DNA of 64,000 nucleotides from Enterobacteriaceae bacterium B14 (GTDB taxonomy: Bacteria; Pseudomonadota; Gammaproteobacteria; Enterobacterales; Enterobacteriaceae): contig DF158882.1 in assembly GCA_000307305.1 (NCBI GenBank), positions 1,416,744 to 1,480,743 on the forward strand, read 5' to 3'. This document shows positions 30,065 to 39,055 of the stretch, piece by piece. Made by a program: the position numbers and the translations under genes. Numbering within the stretch: position 1 is the first letter of the stretch; each line of letters starts with the position of its first letter. The notes under the pieces are model-generated. The model was not told the DNA's origin. It worked only from the letters and a program-made list of their open reading frames with translations, and made no database searches.

Positions 30065-31224
30065 TGTGGTTCCTTTTTATCTAATCCATCAGGCATAGCT
30101 GCCGTTTTGGGCAGATTGGAGAGAGGAGTGACGGAAGGTACGGCTTCGGGTTTCCAGCATTCCAATAGCCATTCACCCCGCTGCCCGTCGTCTGCGTTAA
30201 CCAGCACATGAGCAGCAGAAGAGTGGGACAAAGAGTGCAGATGCATCACGGCTAGCATCGGGTTAAAGCAGTGGCTATCACCGTAAAGTGAGCTGATGGA
30301 GAGGTAGTCGATTTCCCGCTTGAGGCGTTTTAATGCCTCATGCTCCATGGCCTCTACTTCAGCAGAAGGGTGTGTGGCACCATAAATCGCGGCGGAGTTA
30401 TCGCCCATATGCTGCTGCCAGCAAGCAGACAGGGCTTCCGCTGCCTCGGCGCGATTCTCAGAACGTAAGAAGTAGTGGGAAAGATTGAGAGCAATCCCCT
30501 CCCTAGGGGTTTTACTCAGCACCATGCAACCGGTTCGCTCAACACAAAACTGATTACCGAAATGGCGATACCATTTGGCGGTGTAAGCTCGGCCAAACGC
30601 CGCAGCCTCTGAGAGCACTAAGACAGGCAGTGCTCGCACTTGCCCACACAAAATTACGGTATCAGCCGCATCGCTATTTAGCAGATCACTGGCGATGCGC
30701 AAACCTTGCAGAAAGCCGCTACGTTCGCCCCGCACTTTGCAAGAGAAGGCACTCGCAGAATACGCTTTCACCAGCGCTTTCGGCAGCATGTCGATGCTCA
30801 TGGAATCGCGCCAGCTATTCACCCCCTCGATCACCCCCGTCTCCCCCCAAGCATCGAAGTAAACAAACCCCGTTCGTGCTTTGCGAAGACGGTTTTCCTG
30901 CTGCCTATCCAGCATGGCGAAGGCATTCTTGCAGGAGAGTGTCATTGCGTTGAGCATCTCGCGATAGCTCGCCTTACGCAGGTTTTCCTGCGGGTGTGGG
31001 GGAATCCCATCGGGTGCTTCACCTTCGCTAGCCTCTAAACCAAAGCGATTAAAGTACCAGTGATTTTTCCCTGTTGCCGCGACCGCATGTTGGTACAAAC
31101 GCGCCTCTAACGCATTGACCTCTGCGGGAATAAACTCGGCGAACCCATTGTTCGCCTCAGTAATTGAACAGCCGATCATATTGATGGCGCTCTCTGGAAT
31201 GGGGCGCAGTTTAGAGGTTGTCAT
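30061..31224 (-). CDS. Divergent ketosynthase-fold (thiolase superfamily) protein
   Basis: A 387-residue protein with faint beta-ketoacyl synthase character. FSCKVRGERSGFLQGLRIAS near 160-179 fits the nucleophile elbow (candidate Cys162). Near the C-terminus LSISSLYGDSHCFNPMLAV stands where the second catalytic histidine loop normally is. The rest is strongly diverged and a full C-H-H triad cannot be confirmed. It may be a chain-length factor, a starter-unit enzyme or an acyl transferase of KS origin. Start overlaps the preceding KS gene by 14 nt; the stop overlaps the ATPase start. Confidence 0.68.
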   Translation of the reverse strand: MTTSKLRPIPESAINMIGCSITEANNGFAEFIPAEVNALEARLYQHAVAATGKNHWYFNRFGLEASEGEAPDGIPPHPQENLRKASYREMLNAMTLSCKNAFAMLDRQQENRLRKARTGFVYFDAWGETGVIEGVNSWRDSMSIDMLPKALVKAYSASAFSCKVRGERSGFLQGLRIASDLLNSDAADTVILCGQVRALPVLVLSEAAAFGRAYTAKWYRHFGNQFCVERTGCMVLSKTPREGIALNLSHYFLRSENRAEAAEALSACWQQHMGDNSAAIYGATHPSAEVEAMEHEALKRLKREIDYLSISSLYGDSHCFNPMLAVMHLHSLSHSSAAHVLVNADDGQRGEWLLECWKPEAVPSVTPLSNLPKTAAMPDGLDKKEPQ

Positions 31225-32518
31225 CGCTCACCCCACGAAGACGATCGTGCTTTACATCGCCCACATCCCGAGAAATTACCCCCGCCACAACAGAGCCATC
31301 TAAGCCAATCGCTGTTTTTAAAATATGGGGAGAGTGCAGCGGCAACGGCGCTTGGTCAGCATGGAAACGGAGCGTCAATTTCTCATCTAGGGGACAGTGG
31401 GTATTAAAGGCCAGCACTCTCTTTTTGCGCAGCGCATCGGCAGCAATCATGATGTCTAGCAGGCTGCTACAGGTAGAGAAATAGCCTATCTGGCCTTTGT
31501 AGGTCACGACGGGTACACCGTTTTCTCCCCACAGCTTTAACAACGCCATCGCCTCTGACTTATCGCCGGAATAAATGCCGTTACCGTGAGGGAAGACGCA
31601 GCCTATCGCTTCTGGTGCTAGCTCTGCCTGTTCCAGCACGTTTTGCATGGTGGCGGCTATCCCGCGAAAATCTAAACCGCTACGCGTACCGCCGCTTTGG
31701 TGCATCACAGTATGGTGCAGGAAAATATCGGGCCGTTGACCGCGCTGCCATGCGCTCGTTTCACTCTCTAGCAGTACCGCCGCTGCGCCATTACTGAGCA
31801 GCATGCCAGCGCTTTCACTGGAAAATGGCTGAACCTTACCCGAGCTAGAAAGCAGTCCCTGCAAACCAAGGAAGAAGAGATCCTGCAAGGTAAAATTTGT
31901 CCATCCAATCACTAACGCCTTGTTAATCACACCCTGTGCAATGGCCTTCTGTGCGAGATGCAAGGTCGCCATGCTGGAACTGCTTGCGCAGTAAAGCAGT
32001 GTTGGCGCACACGAGAGGCGATAGCGCTCGCTTAGCGCTGACATTAATACGTCTTGTCCGTAGCTCTGCGCCGAGAGCCGCTGGATCTGCGGATTAAAGC
32101 GCAGATCCAACTTATCGTTACAGTCCTGATAGCCAAAGAAATCAGCCATATCAGCGCGCATTCCTGTACAGGAGATATAGACTCGAACACCTTCTCCTTG
32201 CAGGTTCTTTTCGGTGCAGCCCGCCATCATGAGCGCTTGCTGGATCACGTTTTCTAGCATTCCTTGTACGAAGGCGATACTAAAGGTTCTCTCTGCCGTT
32301 GGCTGCGCTGGGTGTGGGACATAGAGCGGGTTGCCTGCCATCTTGAACATCTCGATATCGGCCTTCGCGGTGAGAAAAGGGGTTCCCTTGACCTTTTTCC
32401 CCTGCTCAATCGCAGCAACCAGCGCTTTGGCGCTATCGGCATACTGCGCCTGTACGCCATAACCAGAAACTGCGGCTCGTTTTGCGATGCTCTTGCCCCT
32501 GTCCATTGCCATGCTCAT
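31211..32518 (-). CDS. Beta-ketoacyl synthase-like protein with altered active site
   Basis: A 435-residue ketosynthase homologue. The nucleophile region LLYCASSSSMATLHLA keeps Cys (about 177) and PHGNGIYSGDKSE keeps the first His (about 311). The second-histidine loop reads YKGQIGYFSTCSS, with Tyr in place of the usual His after IG. It may decarboxylate poorly or catalyse a different condensation. It starts at an ATG sharing one base with the stop of the double KS gene. A start-unit KS or a chain-length factor are alternatives. Confidence 0.82.
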   Translation of the reverse strand: MSMAMDRGKSIAKRAAVSGYGVQAQYADSAKALVAAIEQGKKVKGTPFLTAKADIEMFKMAGNPLYVPHPAQPTAERTFSIAFVQGMLENVIQQALMMAGCTEKNLQGEGVRVYISCTGMRADMADFFGYQDCNDKLDLRFNPQIQRLSAQSYGQDVLMSALSERYRLSCAPTLLYCASSSSMATLHLAQKAIAQGVINKALVIGWTNFTLQDLFFLGLQGLLSSSGKVQPFSSESAGMLLSNGAAAVLLESETSAWQRGQRPDIFLHHTVMHQSGGTRSGLDFRGIAATMQNVLEQAELAPEAIGCVFPHGNGIYSGDKSEAMALLKLWGENGVPVVTYKGQIGYFSTCSSLLDIMIAADALRKKRVLAFNTHCPLDEKLTLRFHADQAPLPLHSPHILKTAIGLDGSVVAGVISRDVGDVKHDRLRGVSDDNL

Positions 32519-35082
32519 CACTCTTGGTCTTTCTTCAGCAGGAAGGCGTAGTGGTTACCACCATCCGTTGACCCTAAGACCAGTGCAATATTGACCTCTC
32601 TCTTCAAGGGCTTGGTCACAAACATCATGTCGTCTGCGCAGAAATCTTGAGTGTAAGGAATAGGTAAGATCTCGCCGCTCTGCATAGCATCGATCACCAT
32701 CACCATGTTGAGAATGCCGATACAAGACTCAACAACACCAAAATGAGCACAGTAGTTAACCAGCGGGATATCACGGCTCTTCTCGCGCCAAATCCCACGA
32801 ATCGCCTCTATCTCAAGGCGATTCTCTTTCTCCGTGCCAACACTGCCACCGCAAATCAGGTCGATCTGCTCAATGTTGATCTGGGCTTCATCCAGTGCCT
32901 GCCGAATGGCGCTCACCATCGAGCGGCTGCGCACCTCAGCGGTATCATTACTCTCTGATATCCCCAGACCGAAATAGGCCGCATCACAGGATTTGCCATA
33001 ACCCAGCACTTCCGCCAGAACCCTAACGCCTCTCTCCTTGGCATGTTGATAATCTTCCAAAAACAACATGCCAGCCCCTTCCCCATCTAGAAAGCCGTTG
33101 CCCTTTTCGCTGTAAACCTGAAATGCAGAGGGATCTTCCGCGAGCTGCATGTCTGAACTCATCACTTGTAACTGGGCGATAAACTTCTGGAACTGCTCAT
33201 CTGCCCCGCCCACAATTACCTGCGGTTGTAGATTCTGACGAATAATTTCATAGCCGTAGCTCAGCGCCCCAAAAGCTGCATTAACGCCGCAAGCCAGTGT
33301 GGTGTTATAGCCTTTGATTCCCTCTGAAATAGCGCAGAAGGTCGCGACAGAGTTAATCAACGAGCCGGGAAATTCAGAGGTACGAACTTTGGTTGGGTCG
33401 GGGTATAAGCTTTGAACATAGCGTTCAACCGTTGCTTGAGTGCCTTTTGACATGCCCAGAATCATGCCTAGATCGTGCCCATCGCGCTTAATTTTACGAT
33501 TGGCTTCTTTCATTGCCTGCGTCAGTGCCATTAGCGCGTAAGTGGAGACAGTATCTGCTTTACGCGGATCGAAGCGGCGCAGGTGTTTACGAGGATCGAG
33601 GTTGCTCACCACATGTTTCCACGTGGATTTATCCATCATTCCTTCGATATCCATCTCTGCCGTGCTCTCCATGACTTCACGGTTCACCGACATGTGGTCG
33701 ATCATATCGAGTAGATCTTGCTTTGCTTGCTCATCCGGCAGCAGTTTGAACAGCTCTCCTCCCTTACTGCCTGCACGAATGCTCTGCAAGATAGAAGGAA
33801 TATCATGCCCCAAAGACGAAACAGCCCCCATCCCCGTAATGGCGATACGCTTTGGATCGTAATGCGTCACGGGCGTGGCTTCTGGTTTGACGCTGGCGAT
33901 AACGCTGCAGTTGTTGCCACCAAAAGCGTAGTTGTTCTTCATAAACAGCGTCACTTCTGCATCAATAAACTCGTTGGGCACGTAGTTCAAATCGCAGTTT
34001 TGGCGCGGCGTAGTGAAGTTTAGGGTAGGCAAGACCTTGTTTTCTGGCAGTGTGAGAAAACAGGCGATCAGCTCAATAATACCCGCAGAACCGATATTGT
34101 GACCGACGTAAGCCTTGGTTGAACTGATAGGAATATCCGCCGCATTCGGGAACACCTTCTTCATTGCCAAGGTTTCGGAACGGTCGTTAGCATCGGTGCC
34201 AGTACCGTGCGCATTGATGTACTGGATATCCTCAGTAGTGACGTTGGCATTCCTTAAGGCATGGCGCATCACCTGCACTGCCCCTTCCGCTCTCGGATCT
34301 GGCGCGGTTTCATGATGTGCATCGCTAGACGTGGCATAGGAGACAATTTCACCGTAAATGGTGGCACCCCGTGCCATGGCGTGCTCGTACTCTTCCAGCA
34401 GCAGAGAGCCAGCGCCTTCGCCAATCGACATCCCTGGTGAACCAGAGAAAGGGCTGGAGGGGGTAGTTTTCATCGCATGTAAACCATAAAAACCGGCGAA
34501 GGTGGGCATATAGAGAGGCTCTGTACCTACCACGAGGATCATCGGGTTCTTCTGATTTTGAATTTGATCGAACGCCATTCCAATCGCGTTGACGCTCGCG
34601 GTACAAGCCGTACTCACCAGATCGAAACCGCCTTTAATCCCCAGTAGTGAAGAGACAACAGCCCCAGAAGAGGCAAAGCTGCCACACAACATGCTTTTCT
34701 TTAGGGAGAAACTCGCAAATTTCTTTTCAAAAATAGGGAGATAAGCTTCAGTTCCTGGAGAGGAAACTGCCATCAACAGGCCCATATCCGCTCGTCTATC
34801 CTGCGTTATGTTGCCGTGTAACAGCGCATCGTAGCCCACTTTATATGCCCACAAGGCGGCTTTATCGAGCGTATTTACCAGCTCTTCCGATAAGCCTTCG
34901 TAGCGAAGCTCCCGCAAAATCTCTGACGCGTTAGCGTTCTCAAAGTAGGCAAGATACTTTTCGCTGGGTTTGATGCCACACTGCTTGGCAAAAAGCGCCT
35001 CTTTAAAATCTGGTAGATTTGCTGCTATAGACGTAAGCACGCCCATCCCCGTAACAACAATACGTTTACGTTGGATTGCCAT
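32518..35082 (-). CDS. Tandem ketosynthase fusion (KS-KS)
   Basis: An 854-residue protein made of two complete KAS I/II-type domains. Domain 1 (about 5-400) has a full triad: Cys160 in STACTAS, His292 in NAHGTGT, His328 in KAYVGHNIGSAG, and the NNYAFGGNN end motif. Domain 2 (about 411-850) restarts with RIAITGMGAVSSLG. It keeps Cys598 (TLACGVNA) and a His780 (NYCAHFG), but CGGSVGT replaces the first histidine motif. This resembles a KS/chain-length-factor pair fused into one chain. It is the main elongation candidate. A 176-bp gap separates it from the upstream GcvT-like gene. Confidence 0.93.
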   Translation of the reverse strand: MAIQRKRIVVTGMGVLTSIAANLPDFKEALFAKQCGIKPSEKYLAYFENANASEILRELRYEGLSEELVNTLDKAALWAYKVGYDALLHGNITQDRRADMGLLMAVSSPGTEAYLPIFEKKFASFSLKKSMLCGSFASSGAVVSSLLGIKGGFDLVSTACTASVNAIGMAFDQIQNQKNPMILVVGTEPLYMPTFAGFYGLHAMKTTPSSPFSGSPGMSIGEGAGSLLLEEYEHAMARGATIYGEIVSYATSSDAHHETAPDPRAEGAVQVMRHALRNANVTTEDIQYINAHGTGTDANDRSETLAMKKVFPNAADIPISSTKAYVGHNIGSAGIIELIACFLTLPENKVLPTLNFTTPRQNCDLNYVPNEFIDAEVTLFMKNNYAFGGNNCSVIASVKPEATPVTHYDPKRIAITGMGAVSSLGHDIPSILQSIRAGSKGGELFKLLPDEQAKQDLLDMIDHMSVNREVMESTAEMDIEGMMDKSTWKHVVSNLDPRKHLRRFDPRKADTVSTYALMALTQAMKEANRKIKRDGHDLGMILGMSKGTQATVERYVQSLYPDPTKVRTSEFPGSLINSVATFCAISEGIKGYNTTLACGVNAAFGALSYGYEIIRQNLQPQVIVGGADEQFQKFIAQLQVMSSDMQLAEDPSAFQVYSEKGNGFLDGEGAGMLFLEDYQHAKERGVRVLAEVLGYGKSCDAAYFGLGISESNDTAEVRSRSMVSAIRQALDEAQINIEQIDLICGGSVGTEKENRLEIEAIRGIWREKSRDIPLVNYCAHFGVVESCIGILNMVMVIDAMQSGEILPIPYTQDFCADDMMFVTKPLKREVNIALVLGSTDGGNHYAFLLKKDQE

Positions 35083-35258
35083 AGTCGATATTTACCAAAA
35101 ATGATTTAAAACAGCAGCCCCACGTTATGGCGTGAACCAAACGGATTGGGCAGCGATTGATACCTGCCATATACCGAGTTGCAGGCGCGGAACACCACGC
35201 CGTGTTGTTCTACAACTCGACTATTTTGGGTATATTCCTGATGTTGGCTAAATTAAGG

Positions 35259-36500
35259 CTAGGAAGCGCTAGGTTGCTCTTGTTCCGCGTTCGCTTGAGC
35301 GAGTGCCTGCTCTTCTTCTTTTTTCTTCTGCCACGCTATCTGCTCTATCAAATGTTTAGGGCGAGCGGGATTGATATAGCTGTGTTCCGATGGGTTAACA
35401 AAGAAACTGAAATTGCGGATAAACGGTATCGCAGATGTGTTGATGGCAACGCGTCCCGTTGAGGCCTCTATTTGGTAGAAGGGAATATCGGCATACGCGT
35501 AATTAATGGTTAAGATCCCACGGCCAATATAGCTCTCACAGGCTGATGAATAGCCACTTTCCAGCACAGTGCCGATACGTTTGCCATCAAAGAAAATCGC
35601 ATCACCATAGGTGATGCTCTCACCGTTGGTATCCGTGGTCGTAAAACCGATAACACGCTGTGTTACGCCCTGAGCTAAACGCTCGGTAAGCGGTTCAATA
35701 CCTGTGGATTCTGCTTTATCGTAGCGAACACTCCACTGCATCTGTAGTTCGATGGGGCAACGGGTAAATTCGGCGTAAAGCGTCGGTTCCCAGCAAGGGT
35801 TTTCTAAACGAGCCTTCTTTTGGTAATCCAGCCCCCCCACGCACAACTCATATTTTTCGCCCGCTTCCTGTAACGCTAACCACGTCGCTTCCATTTCTGA
35901 TTTATTCACCAGAATCTTGTAGGAGTATTCGCCATGCTTGCCAGAGCGCAGCAGAATGTCAGCGTCGTTAATATGCATATGCTCTTGAAAAGGCAGCCCG
36001 ACGACGTCCATGCCGTACATTTCTGCCATTAGCTCCCAGCTGTAAGGGCCTTCCACATGAACGATTCCCCACTCTTCATTGAGTGAACGGATCTCTTCTA
36101 TCTCTTCTAATGCCTCTTCATTCGCCTCTTTGATCTGAGTCATCCGCTGGCACAGCTCATCCCCCGTCAACCATTCAGACAGCAGAATAAAACGCTCCTC
36201 ATCGCACAGGACATAAAGGTCAGAGACGATATGGCCTTCCTCATCCATGATGATGGTGTACATGGCCTGCTCATCTCGAATGGTAGATACGTCTCCGGCA
36301 ACCATAATATTGAGCAGCTCATAGGCACTATCACCGCTCACTTCAGCTATGCCAAAGTGAGAGTAGTCCACCATTAGAATATGGTTGCGCAGAGCATTAT
36401 GTTGCTCTTGAATATTGCCGTAACTTAAGGGAAGCGTGACACCATTACGCTCCCCCATCGTGGCACTATTTTGAATATGAAGTGACTGTAGACCGCTCAT
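35259..36500 (-). CDS. GcvT/DmdA-like aminomethyltransferase-family protein
   Basis: A 413-residue folate-binding T-protein-fold enzyme. LMVDYSHFGIAEVSGDSAYE and MYTIIMDEEGHIVSDLYV match the GcvT N-terminal region. KARLENPCWEPTLY followed by MQWSV matches the family core. A C-terminal barrel (about 285-370) follows, then a low-complexity Lys/Glu/Ala/Gln tail. The YgfZ signature KGCYxGQE is absent. No other glycine-cleavage gene is nearby, so the usual role is unlikely; one-carbon transfer to or from the acyl product is a hypothesis. ATG start with GGAG upstream. Confidence 0.85.
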   Translation of the reverse strand: MSGLQSLHIQNSATMGERNGVTLPLSYGNIQEQHNALRNHILMVDYSHFGIAEVSGDSAYELLNIMVAGDVSTIRDEQAMYTIIMDEEGHIVSDLYVLCDEERFILLSEWLTGDELCQRMTQIKEANEEALEEIEEIRSLNEEWGIVHVEGPYSWELMAEMYGMDVVGLPFQEHMHINDADILLRSGKHGEYSYKILVNKSEMEATWLALQEAGEKYELCVGGLDYQKKARLENPCWEPTLYAEFTRCPIELQMQWSVRYDKAESTGIEPLTERLAQGVTQRVIGFTTTDTNGESITYGDAIFFDGKRIGTVLESGYSSACESYIGRGILTINYAYADIPFYQIEASTGRVAINTSAIPFIRNFSFFVNPSEHSYINPARPKHLIEQIAWQKKKEEEQALAQANAEQEQPSAS

Positions 36501-36563
36501 CACCGGTACTCCTTAATTAAATAGTCTTTCTTAATTAGCTCGTCGTTCTTAATAAAATAGATG

Positions 36564-36860
36564 CTAGGCTGAAGGCTTAGGTTGGTTTTCTATAATGAAC
36601 GTGGCGAGAGTGTTAATGCTACGCATATAAGAAGGCTCTTGCCCCTCGGCAACGCGAATACCAAAGGTTTCATCGAGTAAAACAAATACCTCTGTCGCAT
36701 CGACAGAATCCAGTTTTAGCCCACTACCAAATAGCGGTGTATCGTCATCAATTTGATCAACAGTTTGATATAGATTCAAACGCTCTATTAATCCTTGTTT
36801 AAGCTGAATTAATATTAATTTACGATGTGTAATAGCATCATCGAGTGTTTTCGTTTCCAT
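36564..36860 (-). CDS. Acyl carrier protein
   Basis: A 98-residue ACP. The phosphopantetheine attachment serine is in GLKLDSVDATEVFVLL (about Ser52), followed by the acidic recognition helix. It is longer than housekeeping AcpP (78) at both ends. It is the only carrier protein in the cluster and presumably holds the growing chain; it would be modified by the AcpS-like enzyme encoded upstream. It lies 57 bp after the dehydratase gene and 63 bp before the GcvT-like gene. Confidence 0.93.
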   Translation of the reverse strand: METKTLDDAITHRKLILIQLKQGLIERLNLYQTVDQIDDDTPLFGSGLKLDSVDATEVFVLLDETFGIRVAEGQEPSYMRSINTLATFIIENQPKPSA

Positions 36861-36917
36861 GGATTGTTAACCTTATAAATAGGCTGTAATTTAATTAGCT
36901 ATTTTCAACAGCAATCA

Positions 36918-37511
36918 TTAAAGTGATAATCGGTTTGAATTAGTTTCACGCGGCGCTCGGAAATTAATAATACGTCCGCTACAGGCAATATTCCTGCCTA
37001 CTCTCGCCTCAATATTGTAGTGATAGAATCCATTGCTATCGATAAAGGCAATTTCACTATCGATATATAATGTATCACCAGGATAAACGACATTTTTATA
37101 TTTCACATCTTGAGCAGCGAGGAAGCCGATCATTCGGCATCGTTCGCTGACAAGAATATCAATGCCTTGCTGTGTGCTTAATGCTTGAGAGACATCATCA
37201 AACTTTTTAAGTTCTGTATTCATCTCTTTTGTATAAGCCTGAATAAAATCATTCATCAAACTTAAATACTCACATGCTTGACAACATGCTTCACTAATTA
37301 AAACCCCTGGCATTACCGGATGGTCTACAAAATGACCAACAATAAATGGTTCATTGAATGTAATATGTTTTACTACCGTGATTTTATTTTTACCAGAGAA
37401 CCCTTCTGGAATAAAATCGGTAATTCTATCTACCATAAAAATAGGAGAGCGCCATACGCTGACTTTATAAAGCACATCAGCAGACATTAAACTTCTATCA
37501 AGCTTAGACAT
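36918..37511 (-). CDS. 3-hydroxyacyl-ACP dehydratase (FabZ-like hotdog)
   Basis: A 197-residue hotdog-fold dehydratase. FMVDRITDF and the catalytic segment FIVGHFVDHPVMPGVLISEA keep the FabZ active-site His and Glu. It is about 45 residues longer than FabZ (151). The extra part lies in a charged stretch around 90-120, between the hotdog helix and following strands. It would dehydrate the hydroxyacyl-ACP made by the neighbouring reductase. It begins 17 nt after the FabG-like gene. Confidence 0.92.
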   Translation of the reverse strand: MSKLDRSLMSADVLYKVSVWRSPIFMVDRITDFIPEGFSGKNKITVVKHITFNEPFIVGHFVDHPVMPGVLISEACCQACEYLSLMNDFIQAYTKEMNTELKKFDDVSQALSTQQGIDILVSERCRMIGFLAAQDVKYKNVVYPGDTLYIDSEIAFIDSNGFYHYNIEARVGRNIACSGRIINFRAPRETNSNRLSL

Positions 37512-37528
37512 TTATATAACCTTCATGA

Positions 37529-38284
37529 TTAGCGCATGATTAATCCGCCATCTACGACCAAAGTTTGTCCTACGATATAACTCGATGCGTCAGAGCTTAA
37601 GAAAGCGACGACGTTGGCAATTTCATCCGTGTGCCCTAAGCGTTTTAGCGGAATAGCCGATAAAACAGTTCTTACTATTTGGCGTGGAACTTTCTTCACC
37701 ATTCTCGACTCGATCATCCCTGGTGCGACAGCATTAATGCGAATACCTTTAGCGGCAAACTCAGCGGCTAATGTTCGAGTTAATCCATTTACTCCTGCTT
37801 TTGCCGCGCTATAGTTTGCCTGCCCAAAGCTGGAGGTCACCCCTGAAACAGATGAAATATTCACAATGCTGGCATTTTTCGCATGGCGTAATAGCCGTAA
37901 TAATGATTTACAGACATAAAATGTGCCATATAAGTTAACCTGCATGACGCTATCAAACTCTTCATAGGTCATGGCAGAGAAGATATTATCTTTGCAGATG
38001 CCTGCATTATTAATAAGAATATCTACCTTACCTGATTCGGAAGTTAAATATTCAGCTAATCTCTCTACACTATGCTTATCAGAAATATCACACTGAACAA
38101 GAGTGAGACGATTGCCATTAATATGGCTCTCTTTTAATTTTTCCAAACCTACGGTGTCACTATGATATAAAGCAAAGACATCACTTCCTAGTGAGAGATA
38201 TTTCTCACATATTGCTATTCCTATATCACCACTTGCCCCCGTTACAACAACAACTCTCCCTGCCAAGTCTGGATAAATTGACAT
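37529..38284 (-). CDS. 3-oxoacyl-ACP reductase (FabG-like)
   Basis: A 251-residue classical short-chain reductase. TGASGDIGIAI (about 14-24) binds NADPH, NNAG is at about 92-95, and the catalytic set is ISSVSG plus YSAAK with normal Y-x3-K spacing. The C-terminus GQTLVVDGGLIMR is typical of FabG. It reduces the beta-ketoacyl-ACP after condensation. Second gene of the operon, 44 bp after the phosphopantetheinyl transferase. Confidence 0.94.
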   Translation of the reverse strand: MSIYPDLAGRVVVVTGASGDIGIAICEKYLSLGSDVFALYHSDTVGLEKLKESHINGNRLTLVQCDISDKHSVERLAEYLTSESGKVDILINNAGICKDNIFSAMTYEEFDSVMQVNLYGTFYVCKSLLRLLRHAKNASIVNISSVSGVTSSFGQANYSAAKAGVNGLTRTLAAEFAAKGIRINAVAPGMIESRMVKKVPRQIVRTVLSAIPLKRLGHTDEIANVVAFLSSDASSYIVGQTLVVDGGLIMR

Positions 38285-38328
38285 AATACGTAAACCTCAA
38301 TAATAACGATGGTACCCCAGCCAGAGAA

Positions 38329-38706
38329 TTAGGCTGACTGAGTTAATGCCACAACAGCTACCGCATGGGACTGACAATGCGAGATACTAACAGTCGAATT
38401 TTTATAACTTTTCTCTGCCATAATGCGGGCAAAAACAGCGGTAAATGCTAAATAGGGGCATCCATACTCATCATGATAAATATGAATGTCATGAAACGAT
38501 ATCCCATGACGGAACCCCGTCCCCAGCGCTTTTACAGCGGCTTCTTTTGCTGCCCATAGCCCTGCTATATGCTCAATGTTGTCATTAAGATGCTTTATAT
38601 TAAAACGTTCTTCACTCGTGAAAACTCGATTTAAAAAAGCTTCCCCACTGTTCGTCAGTGCACGCTCTATTCGCTCATTTTGAACGATATCAATACCTAC
38701 TTGCAT
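38329..38706 (-). CDS. Holo-ACP synthase-like phosphopantetheinyl transferase
   Basis: A 125-residue AcpS-type enzyme. GIDIVQNERIE holds the Mg-binding aspartate, and WAAKEAAVKALGTG is the second signature with metal-binding Glu and conserved Lys. The C-terminus VSISHCQSHAVAVV fits the family. It would convert the cluster ACP from apo to holo form. First gene of the acyl-chain operon on this strand; a housekeeping acpS is expected elsewhere, so this is likely a dedicated copy. Confidence 0.92.
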   Translation of the reverse strand: MQVGIDIVQNERIERALTNSGEAFLNRVFTSEERFNIKHLNDNIEHIAGLWAAKEAAVKALGTGFRHGISFHDIHIYHDEYGCPYLAFTAVFARIMAEKSYKNSTVSISHCQSHAVAVVALTQSA

Positions 38707-39055
38707 GAATATCCAAATAATATATCTATCTTGAAAAACAAGAATAAATAGAAATAGCCCAAAGGTGCATTATTAAATACATACCTTTACTTTAATTAAT
38801 GAAAAATCAAAAAGCACTATTTAAGGATAGTCTTAATATTACTTATAAGATAGCAATTAGTATATTCATATTTTTTTCATTGTCTACATTATAAAAAAAT
38901 ATTTATGCGTTAACTTCAAATTTAATAGAAATAAAGAATTACACCATTTAATTTCAAAAGTGAAGTGAGTAAATCATGATAATTAAAAACAAGTTTTAAG
39001 TTGCTAATTCATTTTCACTATTAATAACAATTCAAATAAATGACCTGATTTATAT
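38707..39055. other. AT-rich gap upstream of the acyl-chain operon
   Basis: About 350 very AT-rich bases between the first operon gene and the regulator stop. The operon promoter should lie here, but no unambiguous -35/-10 pair, operator or hairpin stands out. The composition would suit H-NS silencing; that is inference. Confidence 0.5.

Noticed and set aside
35259-36500. Assigning gcvT or ygfZ
   Set aside because: No gcvH/gcvP neighbours and no KGCYxGQE motif; the context is fatty-acid synthesis, so only the family is named.
22155-38706. Reading the cluster as an aryl polyene or xanthomonadin cluster
   Set aside because: Ammonia lyase, aryl-CoA ligase-like, acyltransferase, glycosyltransferase and MMPL exporter genes are missing, while a FabL-like reductase, GcvT-like protein and MacB/Lol-type transporter are present.
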